Source of the DNA: an uncultured Bacillota bacterium | GTDB lineage: Bacteria > Bacillota > Clostridia > Peptostreptococcales > Anaerovoracaceae | Direction: 5' to 3' | Length of the DNA: 19,793 nt | Assembly (NCBI GenBank): GCA_946631075.1 | Contig: CAMOZS010000009.1 | Coordinates: 1-19,793, forward strand | Part shown: positions 1 to 7,259 of the stretch, piece by piece | Position numbering within the stretch: position 1 is the first letter of the stretch | Layout of the letters: every line of letters starts with the position of its first letter | Program-made: the position numbers and the translations under genes | Notes under the pieces: generated by a model | Databases searched by the model: none | Told to the model about the DNA's origin: nothing | What the model saw: only the letters and a program-made list of their open reading frames with translations

Positions 1-16
1 CAGCCTGAAAGCTTTT

Positions 17-56
17 CCGGCGAAATGCAGTACAATGTATTTCGCCGGGTTTTTTT
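17..56 (+). terminator. Rho-independent terminator of an unseen upstream gene
   Basis: A 13-bp inverted repeat (17-29 with 36-48, including one G-T wobble and beginning CCGGCGAAAT) encloses a 6-nt loop and is followed at once by a run of seven T (50-56). This is a textbook intrinsic terminator reading rightwards. It must end a gene that lies to the left of the window, so aroB begins a new transcription unit. Confidence 0.9.
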
Positions 57-60
57 CTAT

Positions 61-82
61 GTTAATATGATAATATATTAAC
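61..82 (+). promoter_or_regulatory. AT-rich palindrome with an extended -10-like box upstream of aroB
   Basis: GTTAATAT (61-68) and ATATTAAC (75-82) form a perfect 8-bp inverted repeat around GATAAT. Inside it, TG-A-TAATAT (68-76) resembles an extended -10 element, which would place the transcription start near 83. No -35 hexamer is recognisable, because the T-run of the preceding terminator occupies that position. The element may be the aroB promoter with an overlapping operator. The palindrome is seen directly; its role is inferred. Confidence 0.4.
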
Positions 83-103
83 GGAAGAGAGAGGATCCCT
101 CAT

Positions 104-1306
104 ATGATTTCTATACATGTCAACGCGTCAAAAGAATACGATGTCATCCTGAAGGCAGGAGTCCTGTCGGAAGCCGGGGCCCTGATACGGGAGGATCTTT
201 CCCGCCGCCGCGGAACGGCCGGGATCCTGCGAAGCCGCAGGGTCTGCGTCGTAACGGACGAAACAGTGGGAGACCTTTACGGCGGCCAGCAGCAGACACT
301 GATCTCCTCCCTTCGCGAGGCGGGATTTGACGTCAGCCGGTTCGTTTTCCCCGGCGGTGAGGGCCATAAAAACATGCAGACCATCGAGGACCTCCTGGAT
401 CATCTGACCCGGAACCGGTTCTCAAGGTCCGATCTTCTGGTCGCCCTGGGAGGCGGCATCGTCGGAGACGTGACCGGTTTCGCAGCAGCGATATACCTTC
501 GCGGGATCGATTTCGTACAGATCCCGACGACCCTTCTGGCCGCGGTCGACTCCTCAGTCGGCGGCAAGACCGGGGTCAATCTTCCGGCCGGCAAGAACCT
601 GGCCGGCGCCTTCTGGCAGCCCAACCTGGTCCTCTTTGATCCGGCGGTCATGACCACCCTGTCTCAGGACCTGCTCCTGGACGGCATGGCGGAGATCCTC
701 AAAGCCGGCTTCATCGCGGACAGCACAGCCATCTACGCCGCTCTGATGGTCCCCCAGGACACGGACGAGACCGGCGATCCGACCGGAAACGAGAATGGCA
801 CATCCTCATCCCTGTACAATTTCCTCCGCATGGGCCAGGCCGGTCCCCGGCCGCCCATCTTCGATCATCCGGAGGAGATGATGCGGCTGATCGCCAAGGC
901 CATCGATATCAAGCGGGTGATCGTCGAGGAGGACGAGCGGGAATCGGGCAGCCGCAAGCTCCTCAACCTGGGCCACACGGTAGGCCACGCCATCGAAAAG
1001 TGCAGTGACTATTCCATCTCCCACGGCGCGGCGGTCGCCATGGGTACGGCCATCATCGCAAAGGCTGGGCAGGCCCAGGGATGGGTCAAGGAGGGATACG
1101 GCGACGATATCTGCGCCATCCTTCAGTATTTCGGCTATGATCTTCACTGCCCCTATCCAGCCTTTGCGCTGGCAGACGTAGCCTATAACGACAAGAAGAT
1201 CCAGGGTAACCAGATCACCCTCGTCATACCCGAATATCCGGGACACAGCACGTTAAAAGACGTCCCCGCGCTGGAGCTGGAGCAGATCATCCAGCAGGGA
1301 CTTTAA
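104..1306 (+). CDS. aroB: 3-dehydroquinate synthase
   Basis: This is a cytoplasmic enzyme of the shikimate pathway that converts DAHP to 3-dehydroquinate using NAD+ and a divalent metal. The family core is clear: GGGIVGD (116-122) for NAD binding, DSSVGGKTG (149-157), GKN (163-165), metal ligands E197, H291 (LNLGHTVGH) and H307 (SHGAAVAMG), plus R284 in the ESGSRKLLNLGH motif. All expected catalytic residues seem present, so the enzyme should be active. At 400 residues it is about 40 longer than most AroB. The extra length is a hydrophilic Asp/Gly/Asn/Thr-rich stretch at about 213-250 and a smaller Arg-rich one near 32-45. A GAGAGG ribosome binding site precedes the ATG. It is the first gene of a unit with the AroA-like gene 15 nt downstream. 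Confidence 0.95.
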   Translation: MISIHVNASKEYDVILKAGVLSEAGALIREDLSRRRGTAGILRSRRVCVVTDETVGDLYGGQQQTLISSLREAGFDVSRFVFPGGEGHKNMQTIEDLLDHLTRNRFSRSDLLVALGGGIVGDVTGFAAAIYLRGIDFVQIPTTLLAAVDSSVGGKTGVNLPAGKNLAGAFWQPNLVLFDPAVMTTLSQDLLLDGMAEILKAGFIADSTAIYAALMVPQDTDETGDPTGNENGTSSSLYNFLRMGQAGPRPPIFDHPEEMMRLIAKAIDIKRVIVEEDERESGSRKLLNLGHTVGHAIEKCSDYSISHGAAVAMGTAIIAKAGQAQGWVKEGYGDDICAILQYFGYDLHCPYPAFALADVAYNDKKIQGNQITLVIPEYPGHSTLKDVPALELEQIIQQGL

Positions 1307-1321
1307 GAAAGGAACTGAATC

Positions 1322-2608
1322 ATGGACATCACTCTGATCCCAACAAAGCTCAATGGTACGATCAATACGCGGCCATCCGTGCTCTACAGCCTTCTGCACG
1401 CCACCTGTCAGGCTCTCGCCCTGCATCAGGTCCGGACGGGAGCCTCGGGAGCCGGCCCGGCAGGCGCTGCCAGAGCCAAGGATTTTACCCGCCTTCCCGG
1501 CTGCTGGTCCCGGGATCTGGAAGTGGTGCTGAACTGTTTTGAGTCCCTCGGCGGCGACGCGCCCGCCCTGTTCTGTTCCGACAATGTGAAGGCCTTTTCC
1601 ATGATGCTGCCCATCGCCGCGGCGACCAAGCAGAAGGTCTCCTTTACCGGATCCGGGGAGTTCCCCAACAGCGTGGTCCTTCCCCTGGCCGATGTACTGA
1701 AACTCAGGGGAGTGTCCTTCAGCAAAGGTTCTCTCAAGATCAAACGCCGCGACCGGGAACGGATCCACGAGATCTGCACCCTGTCGAAGAAGGTCTCCTA
1801 CGGTTCCTTCTCTCTGACCGGACGGGAGGATCCCTATTTCATCGCGGGCCTGCTTCTGGCCCTGCCCCTTCTTGAAGGAAACAGCTCGGTCCGCATGACG
1901 ACTATGCCGGATTCCACGGAGCTTCCGGATATGGCGGTCACCGTCCTGCGTCAGTATGGGGTCGCCATCCTCCGTTCCGTTGACGACTATGGCTATCCCT
2001 TCTTTGAGATCCCCGGAAACCAGACCTTCCGCATCCCGGAAACGGTCAGTCTGGAGGGAGACTGGACCCGGGCCGCCTTCTGGCTGGGCTGCGGCGCTCT
2101 TGGCGGAAACGTCACGGTCCGCGGTCTGTCAGGAGATTCCCATCAGGTATGCCGGCAGATCCTGGACAAGCTCCATTCCCTGGGCGCGGCGACAGGCCTT
2201 TCCACCGACAGCGCCAACGTTGTCTCCGGAGTCCTGCAGGGATGCAATATCAACGCCTCCCGGATCCCGGACCTGGTGCCGATCCTTTCTGTGATCATGG
2301 CCCACGCCTCCGGCACTTCCATGCTGACCGGCATCGACAGCGACCAGTTCGCCTCGGTTTTCCGCGTCCTGGATGCCTTTGACGCGGACATTTCCGACGG
2401 AGGCTCAGGATTTTCCTTTACCGGCCGGGCCATCCTGACCGGAGGCGAGATCGACGCCTCATCCGATCCTTTGATTGTCCTGACCGCTACGGCGGCCTCC
2501 TGCATCTGCAGAATGCCGGTGACCATCCGCAACGCGGGCATCATCAACAAGACATTCCCGGGATTCTTTGAAGACTACACTGCTCTGGGCGGCAAGATCG
2601 AAAGGTAG
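1322..2608 (+). CDS. EPSP synthase (AroA) homologue with a degenerate active site
   Basis: EPSP synthase transfers enolpyruvyl from PEP to shikimate-3-phosphate. The 428-residue protein aligns by eye with clostridial AroA over its whole length: KLNGT (9-13), a PS...LHATCQALA helix, LPIAA, GLLLALPLLEG (176-186), LEGDW (244-248), IPDLVPIL (315-322) and INKTFPGFFEDY (408-419). The ligand-binding residues are mostly replaced. The PSKS..HR position reads PSVLYSLL, so K22, S23 and R27 (E. coli numbering) become V20, L21 and L25. R100 becomes S93 and the R124 region reads EFPNSV. The SSQ motif becomes D170-P171-Y172, K340-E341 becomes A344-S345, and R386 becomes L384. D313 (D317) and K411 (K410) remain. 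The frame is open, the AAAGGAA ribosome binding site is good and it follows aroB by 15 nt, so it looks expressed. It is a pseudoenzyme or has a changed substrate, and I withhold the aroA symbol. Membership of the fold family is near certain; lost activity is inferred. Confidence 0.85.
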   Translation: MDITLIPTKLNGTINTRPSVLYSLLHATCQALALHQVRTGASGAGPAGAARAKDFTRLPGCWSRDLEVVLNCFESLGGDAPALFCSDNVKAFSMMLPIAAATKQKVSFTGSGEFPNSVVLPLADVLKLRGVSFSKGSLKIKRRDRERIHEICTLSKKVSYGSFSLTGREDPYFIAGLLLALPLLEGNSSVRMTTMPDSTELPDMAVTVLRQYGVAILRSVDDYGYPFFEIPGNQTFRIPETVSLEGDWTRAAFWLGCGALGGNVTVRGLSGDSHQVCRQILDKLHSLGAATGLSTDSANVVSGVLQGCNINASRIPDLVPILSVIMAHASGTSMLTGIDSDQFASVFRVLDAFDADISDGGSGFSFTGRAILTGGEIDASSDPLIVLTATAASCICRMPVTIRNAGIINKTFPGFFEDYTALGGKIER

Positions 2609-2615
2609 GCAGACT

Positions 2616-3191
2616 ATGTACGACGCGTCATATCAGGTCCGTGAGAGAAACGTTCTCAGAGGGATCGTTTTTTCCTTTCTCACTTTTATGATCTACAACA
2701 TCTACTGGGTCTACCAGCTCCAGAAGGATACCAACCGGCTGATGGGGCTTCGCAATGAGCCCAGCCCGGCTTTTGTCGTCGTCATGTCCATCATCACCCT
2801 CGGCCTCTACCAGTGTTACTGGGCCTACCGCCAGGGAGTGAAATTCCGCGACGAAGCCCGGGCCCGTGGCAGCAATGAAGCAAACGACTGTCCCGCCCTC
2901 TACCTGATCCTGCAGCTGTTCAATTATCTGATCGGGGTCACAGCCATCGTCAACACAGCCCTGATGCAGGACCGGCTGAACCAGCTTTTGCGGATGCGGG
3001 GACAGGGGCGAAGGGCCTATGATCCGGATCGGTTCAATCATTCTCCGGAGGGGGACATCGCCCGCAGGGCCAGGGAACGGGCCGCCGCCTACGAAGCTGA
3101 GATCGCGGAGGACCAGCTCCTTCAGGACGGCATAAACGGCAAGCGCAGCAGCCATTTCCTGCCGAGAGATACACAAGAAGATGATCGGTGA
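2616..3191 (+). CDS. DUF4234 family membrane protein
   Basis: The 191-residue protein has the layout of DUF4234 proteins: a hydrophobic segment ending in TFMIYNIYWVYQLQKDTN, a second ending in ITLGLYQCYWAYRQGVKF, and a third (about 95-118) followed by ALMQDRLNQLL. I count three to four membrane segments and a charged, probably cytoplasmic C-terminal tail of about 60 residues. The function of the family is not known to me. The open frame extends upstream to 2568, but that start would overlap the AroA-like gene by 41 nt. The ATG at 2616 lies 7 nt after that gene's stop with AGG-rich sequence in front, so I chose it. It is translated between the shikimate genes and the YgjV-like gene, apparently in one unit. 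Confidence 0.85.
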   Translation: MYDASYQVRERNVLRGIVFSFLTFMIYNIYWVYQLQKDTNRLMGLRNEPSPAFVVVMSIITLGLYQCYWAYRQGVKFRDEARARGSNEANDCPALYLILQLFNYLIGVTAIVNTALMQDRLNQLLRMRGQGRRAYDPDRFNHSPEGDIARRARERAAAYEAEIAEDQLLQDGINGKRSSHFLPRDTQEDDR

Positions 3192-3197
3192 AAATAT

Positions 3198-3755
3198 ATG
3201 AAATTCGTTATCGCGCAGGGGCTTGGGATCGTCGCAACCCTTTGCTTCCTTTTTTCCTTTCAGGTCAAAACCAATAGAAGACTCTATCTGCTGCAGGCAG
3301 CGGGCTGTCTGGCCTTCGCCGCCCAGTTTCTGATCCTGGGGGCTCTTGGAGGCTGCGTCAGCCAGCTCTTCATCATTGTCCGCAACATGATGCTGTCCAT
3401 GTACAACCGCTGGGCCTGGGTCCGGTGGAAAGGCTGGGTGCCCATCTTTCTGGCAGGCGCTGTCTTTCTGACCTGGTGGACCTGGGACGGGCAGGTCAAT
3501 CTCCTGCCTCTTATCCCCATGTCCGCCGGCACGATCGCCCTGTGGACCAACAATGCCGGGATCATCCGCCTGGTCAACATGTGCATCTGTTCTCCGACCT
3601 GGATCGTCTATGATATCCTGGTCGGGGCCTATTCCTCGATCATCAACGAGGTCGTCGTCATCGGTTCTGTGATCCTGTCCATCTATCGCTACGGGATGAA
3701 GGAGCTTCTGGACCCCGAGTCCGACTTTCAGAAGGGCGGCATGAAGGAAAATTAA
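3198..3755 (+). CDS. YgjV-like inner membrane protein
   Basis: The 185-residue protein begins with IAQGLGIVATLCFLFSFQVKTN and continues with several hydrophobic segments, including ...LAFAAQFLILGALGGCVSQLFIIVRN and ...WVPIFLAGAVFLTWWTW. This matches the Imp-YgjV family of bacterial inner membrane proteins, whose role is unknown. Five or six membrane passes are likely, with a short charged C-terminus. It begins 6 nt after the DUF4234 stop. Its Shine-Dalgarno sequence is weak and overlaps that stop, which suggests coupled translation. It is the last gene of the aroB unit; the stop is followed by a hairpin with no T-run on this strand. Confidence 0.85.
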   Translation: MKFVIAQGLGIVATLCFLFSFQVKTNRRLYLLQAAGCLAFAAQFLILGALGGCVSQLFIIVRNMMLSMYNRWAWVRWKGWVPIFLAGAVFLTWWTWDGQVNLLPLIPMSAGTIALWTNNAGIIRLVNMCICSPTWIVYDILVGAYSSIINEVVVIGSVILSIYRYGMKELLDPESDFQKGGMKEN

Positions 3756-3783
3756 AAAGGGCCGGGCGAAGATGCCGGGCCCC
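3750..3783 (-). terminator. Intrinsic terminator for the pilus/GGDEF operon
   Basis: Read on the minus strand, a GC-rich hairpin (GGGCC, one C-C mismatch, GGC, 6-nt loop, GCC, C, GGCCC; 3759-3782) is followed by TTTTTAATTTT. This fits a Rho-independent terminator about 90 nt after the GGDEF stop codon. On the plus strand the same hairpin lacks a T-run, so it would stop only the leftward transcript cleanly. Confidence 0.75.
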
Positions 3784-3804
3784 TGGTATATCTATGTCAC
3801 CTAT

Positions 3805-3846
3805 GGTAGTACGATCATACTACCGGGTAGTACGTTTGTACTACCC
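3805..3846. repeat. Two tandem 20-bp palindromes
   Basis: GGTAGTACGATCATACTACC (3805-3824) and GGTAGTACGTTTGTACTACC (3826-3845) are each inverted repeats with identical 7-bp arms. They sit 21 bp apart, two helical turns. They are identical at 17 of 20 positions and differ only in the central loop. The second extends to a 9-bp stem (3825-3833 with 3838-3846) with a GTTT loop. The element lies in the junction between two convergent genes and could be a pair of protein-binding sites, RNA hairpins protecting transcript ends, or a REP-like repeat. Confidence 0.8.
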
Positions 3847-3853
3847 TACATGT

Positions 3854-3877
3854 ACTTCCTTATTCACTTCCTTATTC
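3854..3877. repeat. 12-bp perfect tandem repeat over the GGDEF stop codon
   Basis: ACTTCCTTATTC occurs twice in direct succession (3854-3865 and 3866-3877). On the minus strand each copy carries an in-frame TAA, so the GGDEF gene ends with two stops 12 nt apart. This looks like a simple slippage duplication at the gene end. Confidence 0.8.
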
Positions 3878-5260
3878 GTTCTCCTCTCCATAGAACCTGC
3901 AGCCGTTGCGGCCTGCCCGCTTCACTTCGTAGAGGGCCGCGTCCGCGTCCTTGAACATATCCTCTGTCGGATTCCTCCGGTCGCCGAAGGCGACGCCCAC
4001 ACTGAGAGACGTCCTGGGCAGACTCCCCTCCGGATTGGCGAGCTGCCGGTTGATCGCGTTGATCTTCTCCTCGACCTGGGGCCGCATGCTGGAATCAGCG
4101 AAGAGCATGATGATGGCGAACTCGTCGCCGCCGATCCGGCAGACATAGTCCTCAGCCCGGAACTGGGACTGGATCAGGCGGACCACCCTCTTCAGGATGA
4201 TGTCTCCCACGCTGTGTCCGTAGGTGTCGTTGATCTCCTTGAACTCATCCACATCGATCAGGATCAGGCCGATGGTATTCCTGTCCAGCTTGTGGAACTG
4301 TTCTTCGAATCCCGCCCGGTTATAGGCTCCCGTCAGCCGGTCATGGATCGCCTCATAGGCCAGCAGATCGCTGTGGGCCTGGACCTCATCGTACATCCGG
4401 TTGTAGACCGAAGCCAGGTACTGCAGCTCGAAGGCCCCCTTCATGGGAAGGTGCATTTTCTGGTTGATAAAGCCGATATTGTTTCGCAAAGGCTGGAGCA
4501 CCAGGAAGATGATCAGAAGGACCATCACGAAGAAGATCAGGATCATGATTACGATCATGACATTGGTGGTCCGCAGCATGCTGGCCATGTGCTCAAAGTT
4601 GGCATTCTGCTTTTCCTCGATGCCCTGGATCAGCTGCTGAAGGCAGTCCTCCACATTGGCCGAGATCGCGTCCTTCTTCGTCTGATACTCTTCATCGAAA
4701 ACCATGGTCCTGGCCCGCTCCATCTTCTCATCCGCGGAGAGAGCCCGGTCCGCCGCCGACAGCCTGACCTCCCGGACCCTGTCCGGAGCAGTCCTCAGGT
4801 CATAGCCCTGCGCCTCCACGACCAGCCGCATGGCGTAGATCTCCGGCTCCATCAGCTCATTCGACTCCTGGAGGGCCGCCTGAAGATACTTCAGCGCTTC
4901 GGACTGGGGCATGTTCTTCTCAAGGCTTTCCAGGGCTTTGTCCCTGGTCCTGGTCTGATCGCTCTCGATGAAATAATTCTCCATTGCCTTCGGATCCGCG
5001 GTGATCGCGAAAGAACGCACCTGATTGGTCAGGTAGTCCGAGGCGTCCATCATGTCATCCGCATTCTCTTCACAGAGAATGAAGATGGCCATTGTGTCTT
5101 TCAGGTCATGGTAATTGTCCGAGAGCCGGTTGATCCCGATCAGCATCAGGACCGCTACCAGAACAATCACCGCCACCAGGATTCCATTCAAAACCTGAAG
5201 ATGGATCCCGCCGACGCGATCCGCCGGGCTGCCGGGGTTGTTTCTTCTTCTTTCTTTCAT
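3872..5260 (-). CDS. Membrane-bound diguanylate cyclase (GGDEF protein)
   Basis: It is predicted to condense two GTP into cyclic di-GMP at the inner face of the membrane. With 462 residues from the chosen start, it has a membrane segment at about 22-43, an extracytoplasmic helical sensor region at 44-233, a second membrane segment at 234-256, a linker, and a GGDEF domain from about 296 to 458. The signature RIGGDEF (375-381) is intact, and the RxxD inhibitory site (R368-D371) lies five residues upstream, so feedback inhibition by c-di-GMP is likely. No EAL domain follows. The open frame continues to a TTG at 5293 that would overlap pilT by 11 nt. The ATG at 5260 is preferred, although neither start has a strong ribosome binding site. 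As last gene of the pilus operon it probably tunes pilus activity. Confidence 0.9.
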   Translation of the reverse strand: MKERRRNNPGSPADRVGGIHLQVLNGILVAVIVLVAVLMLIGINRLSDNYHDLKDTMAIFILCEENADDMMDASDYLTNQVRSFAITADPKAMENYFIESDQTRTRDKALESLEKNMPQSEALKYLQAALQESNELMEPEIYAMRLVVEAQGYDLRTAPDRVREVRLSAADRALSADEKMERARTMVFDEEYQTKKDAISANVEDCLQQLIQGIEEKQNANFEHMASMLRTTNVMIVIMILIFFVMVLLIIFLVLQPLRNNIGFINQKMHLPMKGAFELQYLASVYNRMYDEVQAHSDLLAYEAIHDRLTGAYNRAGFEEQFHKLDRNTIGLILIDVDEFKEINDTYGHSVGDIILKRVVRLIQSQFRAEDYVCRIGGDEFAIIMLFADSSMRPQVEEKINAINRQLANPEGSLPRTSLSVGVAFGDRRNPTEDMFKDADAALYEVKRAGRNGCRFYGEENE

Positions 5261-5282
5261 GGTTTCCGTAGGCCGGCAAAAC

Positions 5283-6338
5283 CTACATTTCAAGCCGCTT
5301 CTTCATGTTTTCGTAATAAACACAGGAGATCAGGGCCGTTTCCTTGGTGATCTTTCCCGCCCGGAAGAGCTGCATCAGGCTGCCGTCCATAGTACACATT
5401 CCCTCGGCAGCCCCGGCCTGCATAGCGGAATCCAGCTGGTGCAGCTTGCCTTCCCGGATCATATTCTGGATGGCCGGGGTGGACTTCATGATCTCAAATA
5501 CCGGTACCTGTCCGCCGTCGGTGGACGGGACCAGCTGCTGGCATACGACCCCCTTGAGGATCTGGGCCAGCTGGATCTTGACCTGCTGCTGCTGGTTGGC
5601 AGGAAAAACATCGATGATCCGGTTGATCGTATTGGCCGCGCTGCTGGTATGAAGCGTCGAAAGCAGCAGCACGCCCGTCTCCGCCGCGGTGATCGCGGAA
5701 GAGATCGTATCGTAATCTCTCATCTCGCCCAGCAGGATGACATCCGGACTCTCCCGCAGCGCTGACCGCAGGGACTCCAGATATCCCGGGGTGTCGATGG
5801 AGATCTCCCTCTGTGAAACGATGGATTTCTCATGACGATGGATGTATTCGATCGGATCCTCCATCGTGATGATGTGTCCGTCCCTGGTGTGGTTGATCCG
5901 GTCGATCATGCAGGCCAGGGTCGTGGACTTGCCTGTTCCTGCAGCTCCGGTGATCAGGACCAGGCCCTTTTTTTCCTCCGCCAGAGACAGGACCGTCTCC
6001 GGTATGCCCATCTGGACCGGATCCGGCAGCCCGAACCGGATGACGCGGATGCCCGCGGCCATCGAGCCACGCTGGCGGAACACGTTGACACGGAACCTTC
6101 CCATTTCTCTTACCGCGAAGGAGAAGTCATCGTCCATGCCCTGGTCGATCAGTTTCCGGTCCCTGCTGCTGACCTGGTAGATCTGTCCCACGATATCGTT
6201 GATCGCCTCCGGCAGGAGCCGGTCTCCTTCCCGGAACTGATGCCCCCGTACCTTGTATGTCACCGGAAGCCCGGCGACCAGGAATATATCCGAAGACTCC
6301 CTCTCCATTGCCGTCCTGAGTATATCTAAAATATTCAT
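5283..6338 (-). CDS. pilT: Type IV pilus retraction-type ATPase (PilT family)
   Basis: This is a cytoplasmic hexameric ATPase of the secretion ATPase superfamily that powers pilus retraction. The 351 residues show an N-terminal PilT domain, Walker A GAAGTGKST (131-139), the Asp box EDPIEY (160-165), Walker B ILLGEMRD (201-208), and the His box STLHTSSA centred on H230. AIQNMIREGK (289-298) corresponds to the AIRNLIRE motif required for retraction in PilT, which separates it from PilB/GspE. Length is normal. AAGGA sits 8 nt before the ATG. It lies between the pseudopilin-like genes and the GGDEF gene. No assembly ATPase is encoded in the window, so either PilB is elsewhere or this protein serves a simplified machine. 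Confidence 0.93.
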   Translation of the reverse strand: MNILDILRTAMERESSDIFLVAGLPVTYKVRGHQFREGDRLLPEAINDIVGQIYQVSSRDRKLIDQGMDDDFSFAVREMGRFRVNVFRQRGSMAAGIRVIRFGLPDPVQMGIPETVLSLAEEKKGLVLITGAAGTGKSTTLACMIDRINHTRDGHIITMEDPIEYIHRHEKSIVSQREISIDTPGYLESLRSALRESPDVILLGEMRDYDTISSAITAAETGVLLLSTLHTSSAANTINRIIDVFPANQQQQVKIQLAQILKGVVCQQLVPSTDGGQVPVFEIMKSTPAIQNMIREGKLHQLDSAMQAGAAEGMCTMDGSLMQLFRAGKITKETALISCVYYENMKKRLEM

Positions 6339-6375
6339 TCTTCTGTCCTTTCCGGAATCAGGGCTTCTGCCTTTA

Positions 6376-6783
6376 TCAGAAGTCCGGCTGCCATAATCCG
6401 TCGATGGTGTCCTTTTCTTCCCATTCCTTTTCGAGGGTCCACTGGTCGATGGTATAGTCCCCGCCTTCGGCCGGCTGCAGCCGGACCGTCAGACGATAAC
6501 CCTCTTCTTCAAAAACCTTCTCCACTCCGCCGTCCGCGGCCTCAGCTTCCGGCAGGTCGGTCAGCTGACCTCCCCCCGCCAGGATCTGGTCCGCCTCCTG
6601 CAGGAATTCCTGACCCCTCTGCTCCAGAGCGTAGCGGGTCTGGGTAGAACCGGCGAACATGTCCGCCATGGCCTTATCTGCCCCCGCTGTCGAGAAGGTC
6701 AGGATCGCCATGACCGTCAGACATATGCTGATGACCGTCAGCAGAAGGGCTACGGGACCCAGTTTGATCGGTATCTGTTTCAT
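6376..6783 (-). CDS. Small membrane-anchored protein of the pilus operon
   Basis: The 135-residue protein has one N-terminal membrane segment (about 8-32, KLGPVALLLTVISICLTVMA...) and then a soluble, mainly acidic domain ending in GLWQPDF. Its shape is that of a pseudopilin or pilus accessory protein, but there is no pilin-type cleavage site. I do not recognise a named family. Its ATG overlaps the stop of the preceding gene (ATGA, 6780-6783), so the two are translationally coupled. Position between a pseudopilin-like gene and pilT is the main evidence for a pilus role. Confidence 0.75.
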   Translation of the reverse strand: MKQIPIKLGPVALLLTVISICLTVMAILTFSTAGADKAMADMFAGSTQTRYALEQRGQEFLQEADQILAGGGQLTDLPEAEAADGGVEKVFEEEGYRLTVRLQPAEGGDYTIDQWTLEKEWEEKDTIDGLWQPDF

Positions 6784-7259
6784 CGTCCCGCCTCCTCTCT
6801 GATGTAGACCCCGGTGTCCAGAGTATACAGGGGAGTCTCCGACGGTCCCTCATAGACCGCGATATGGCTGTTCACGAAGTTTCCCGTCTGCGACCTCTCC
6901 GGCGCCCAGGTCGCCTCCAGCCGCAGGGATGCTTTATCCGCCGCTGCCGCCTCCCGGCTGACCGGTTTCATGTCCGCGTCATAGTAGGCGGTCAGAAGGC
7001 TCTCCCCAACCTTTTCTTCAAGGCCGGCGTTTCCGTCCTCACGCAAAAGCTGGAGCATCTCCTCTCCGCTCTCCGCCGCGGCGGCTGCCTCCGCCGCGTT
7101 CTGGGCCAGACAGACCGCGTTGGTCAGCTGCTGGGCCTGCCGGCTCTGGGACCTGGCAAGGCCGAATACCTGTGACAGGACCGCGATGACCAGCACGAAG
7201 ATGATCACCATCAGCACCGTTTCCAGATAGAATGCAGTCATGGTCCTTTCCCTGTTCAC
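6780..7259 (-). CDS. Pseudopilin-like protein (type IV pilin-type N-terminus)
   Basis: The 159-residue protein starts MNRERTMTAFYLETVLMVII..., a short charged leader followed by a long hydrophobic helix with a Glu near its start. This resembles the FTLIE-type pilin N-terminus, although the Gly expected before the prepilin cleavage site is absent. A periplasmic-type Ala- and Glu-rich coiled region follows, then a beta-rich end (LRLEATWAPERS...TPLYTLDTGVYIREEAGR). It probably belongs to the minor pilin/PilV-like group and would sit in the membrane or the pilus. Both ends overlap neighbours by 4 nt (7256-7259 and 6780-6783), showing tight coupling. Confidence 0.75.
   Translation of the reverse strand: MNRERTMTAFYLETVLMVIIFVLVIAVLSQVFGLARSQSRQAQQLTNAVCLAQNAAEAAAAAESGEEMLQLLREDGNAGLEEKVGESLLTAYYDADMKPVSREAAAADKASLRLEATWAPERSQTGNFVNSHIAVYEGPSETPLYTLDTGVYIREEAGR

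Noticed and set aside
1322..2608. AroA-like gene as a MurA (UDP-GlcNAc enolpyruvyl transferase)
   Set aside because: MurA also has the enolpyruvyl transferase fold, but its Cys loop and its Lys/Asn N-terminal pair are absent, and the conserved blocks match AroA order and spacing better.
3794..5350. A 518-codon open frame on the + strand opposite the GGDEF gene
   Set aside because: It is a shadow of the G+C-rich GGDEF and pilT genes in the opposite frame: Asp/His/Leu-rich composition, no family motif, and no sensible start. The minus-strand product has clear domains.
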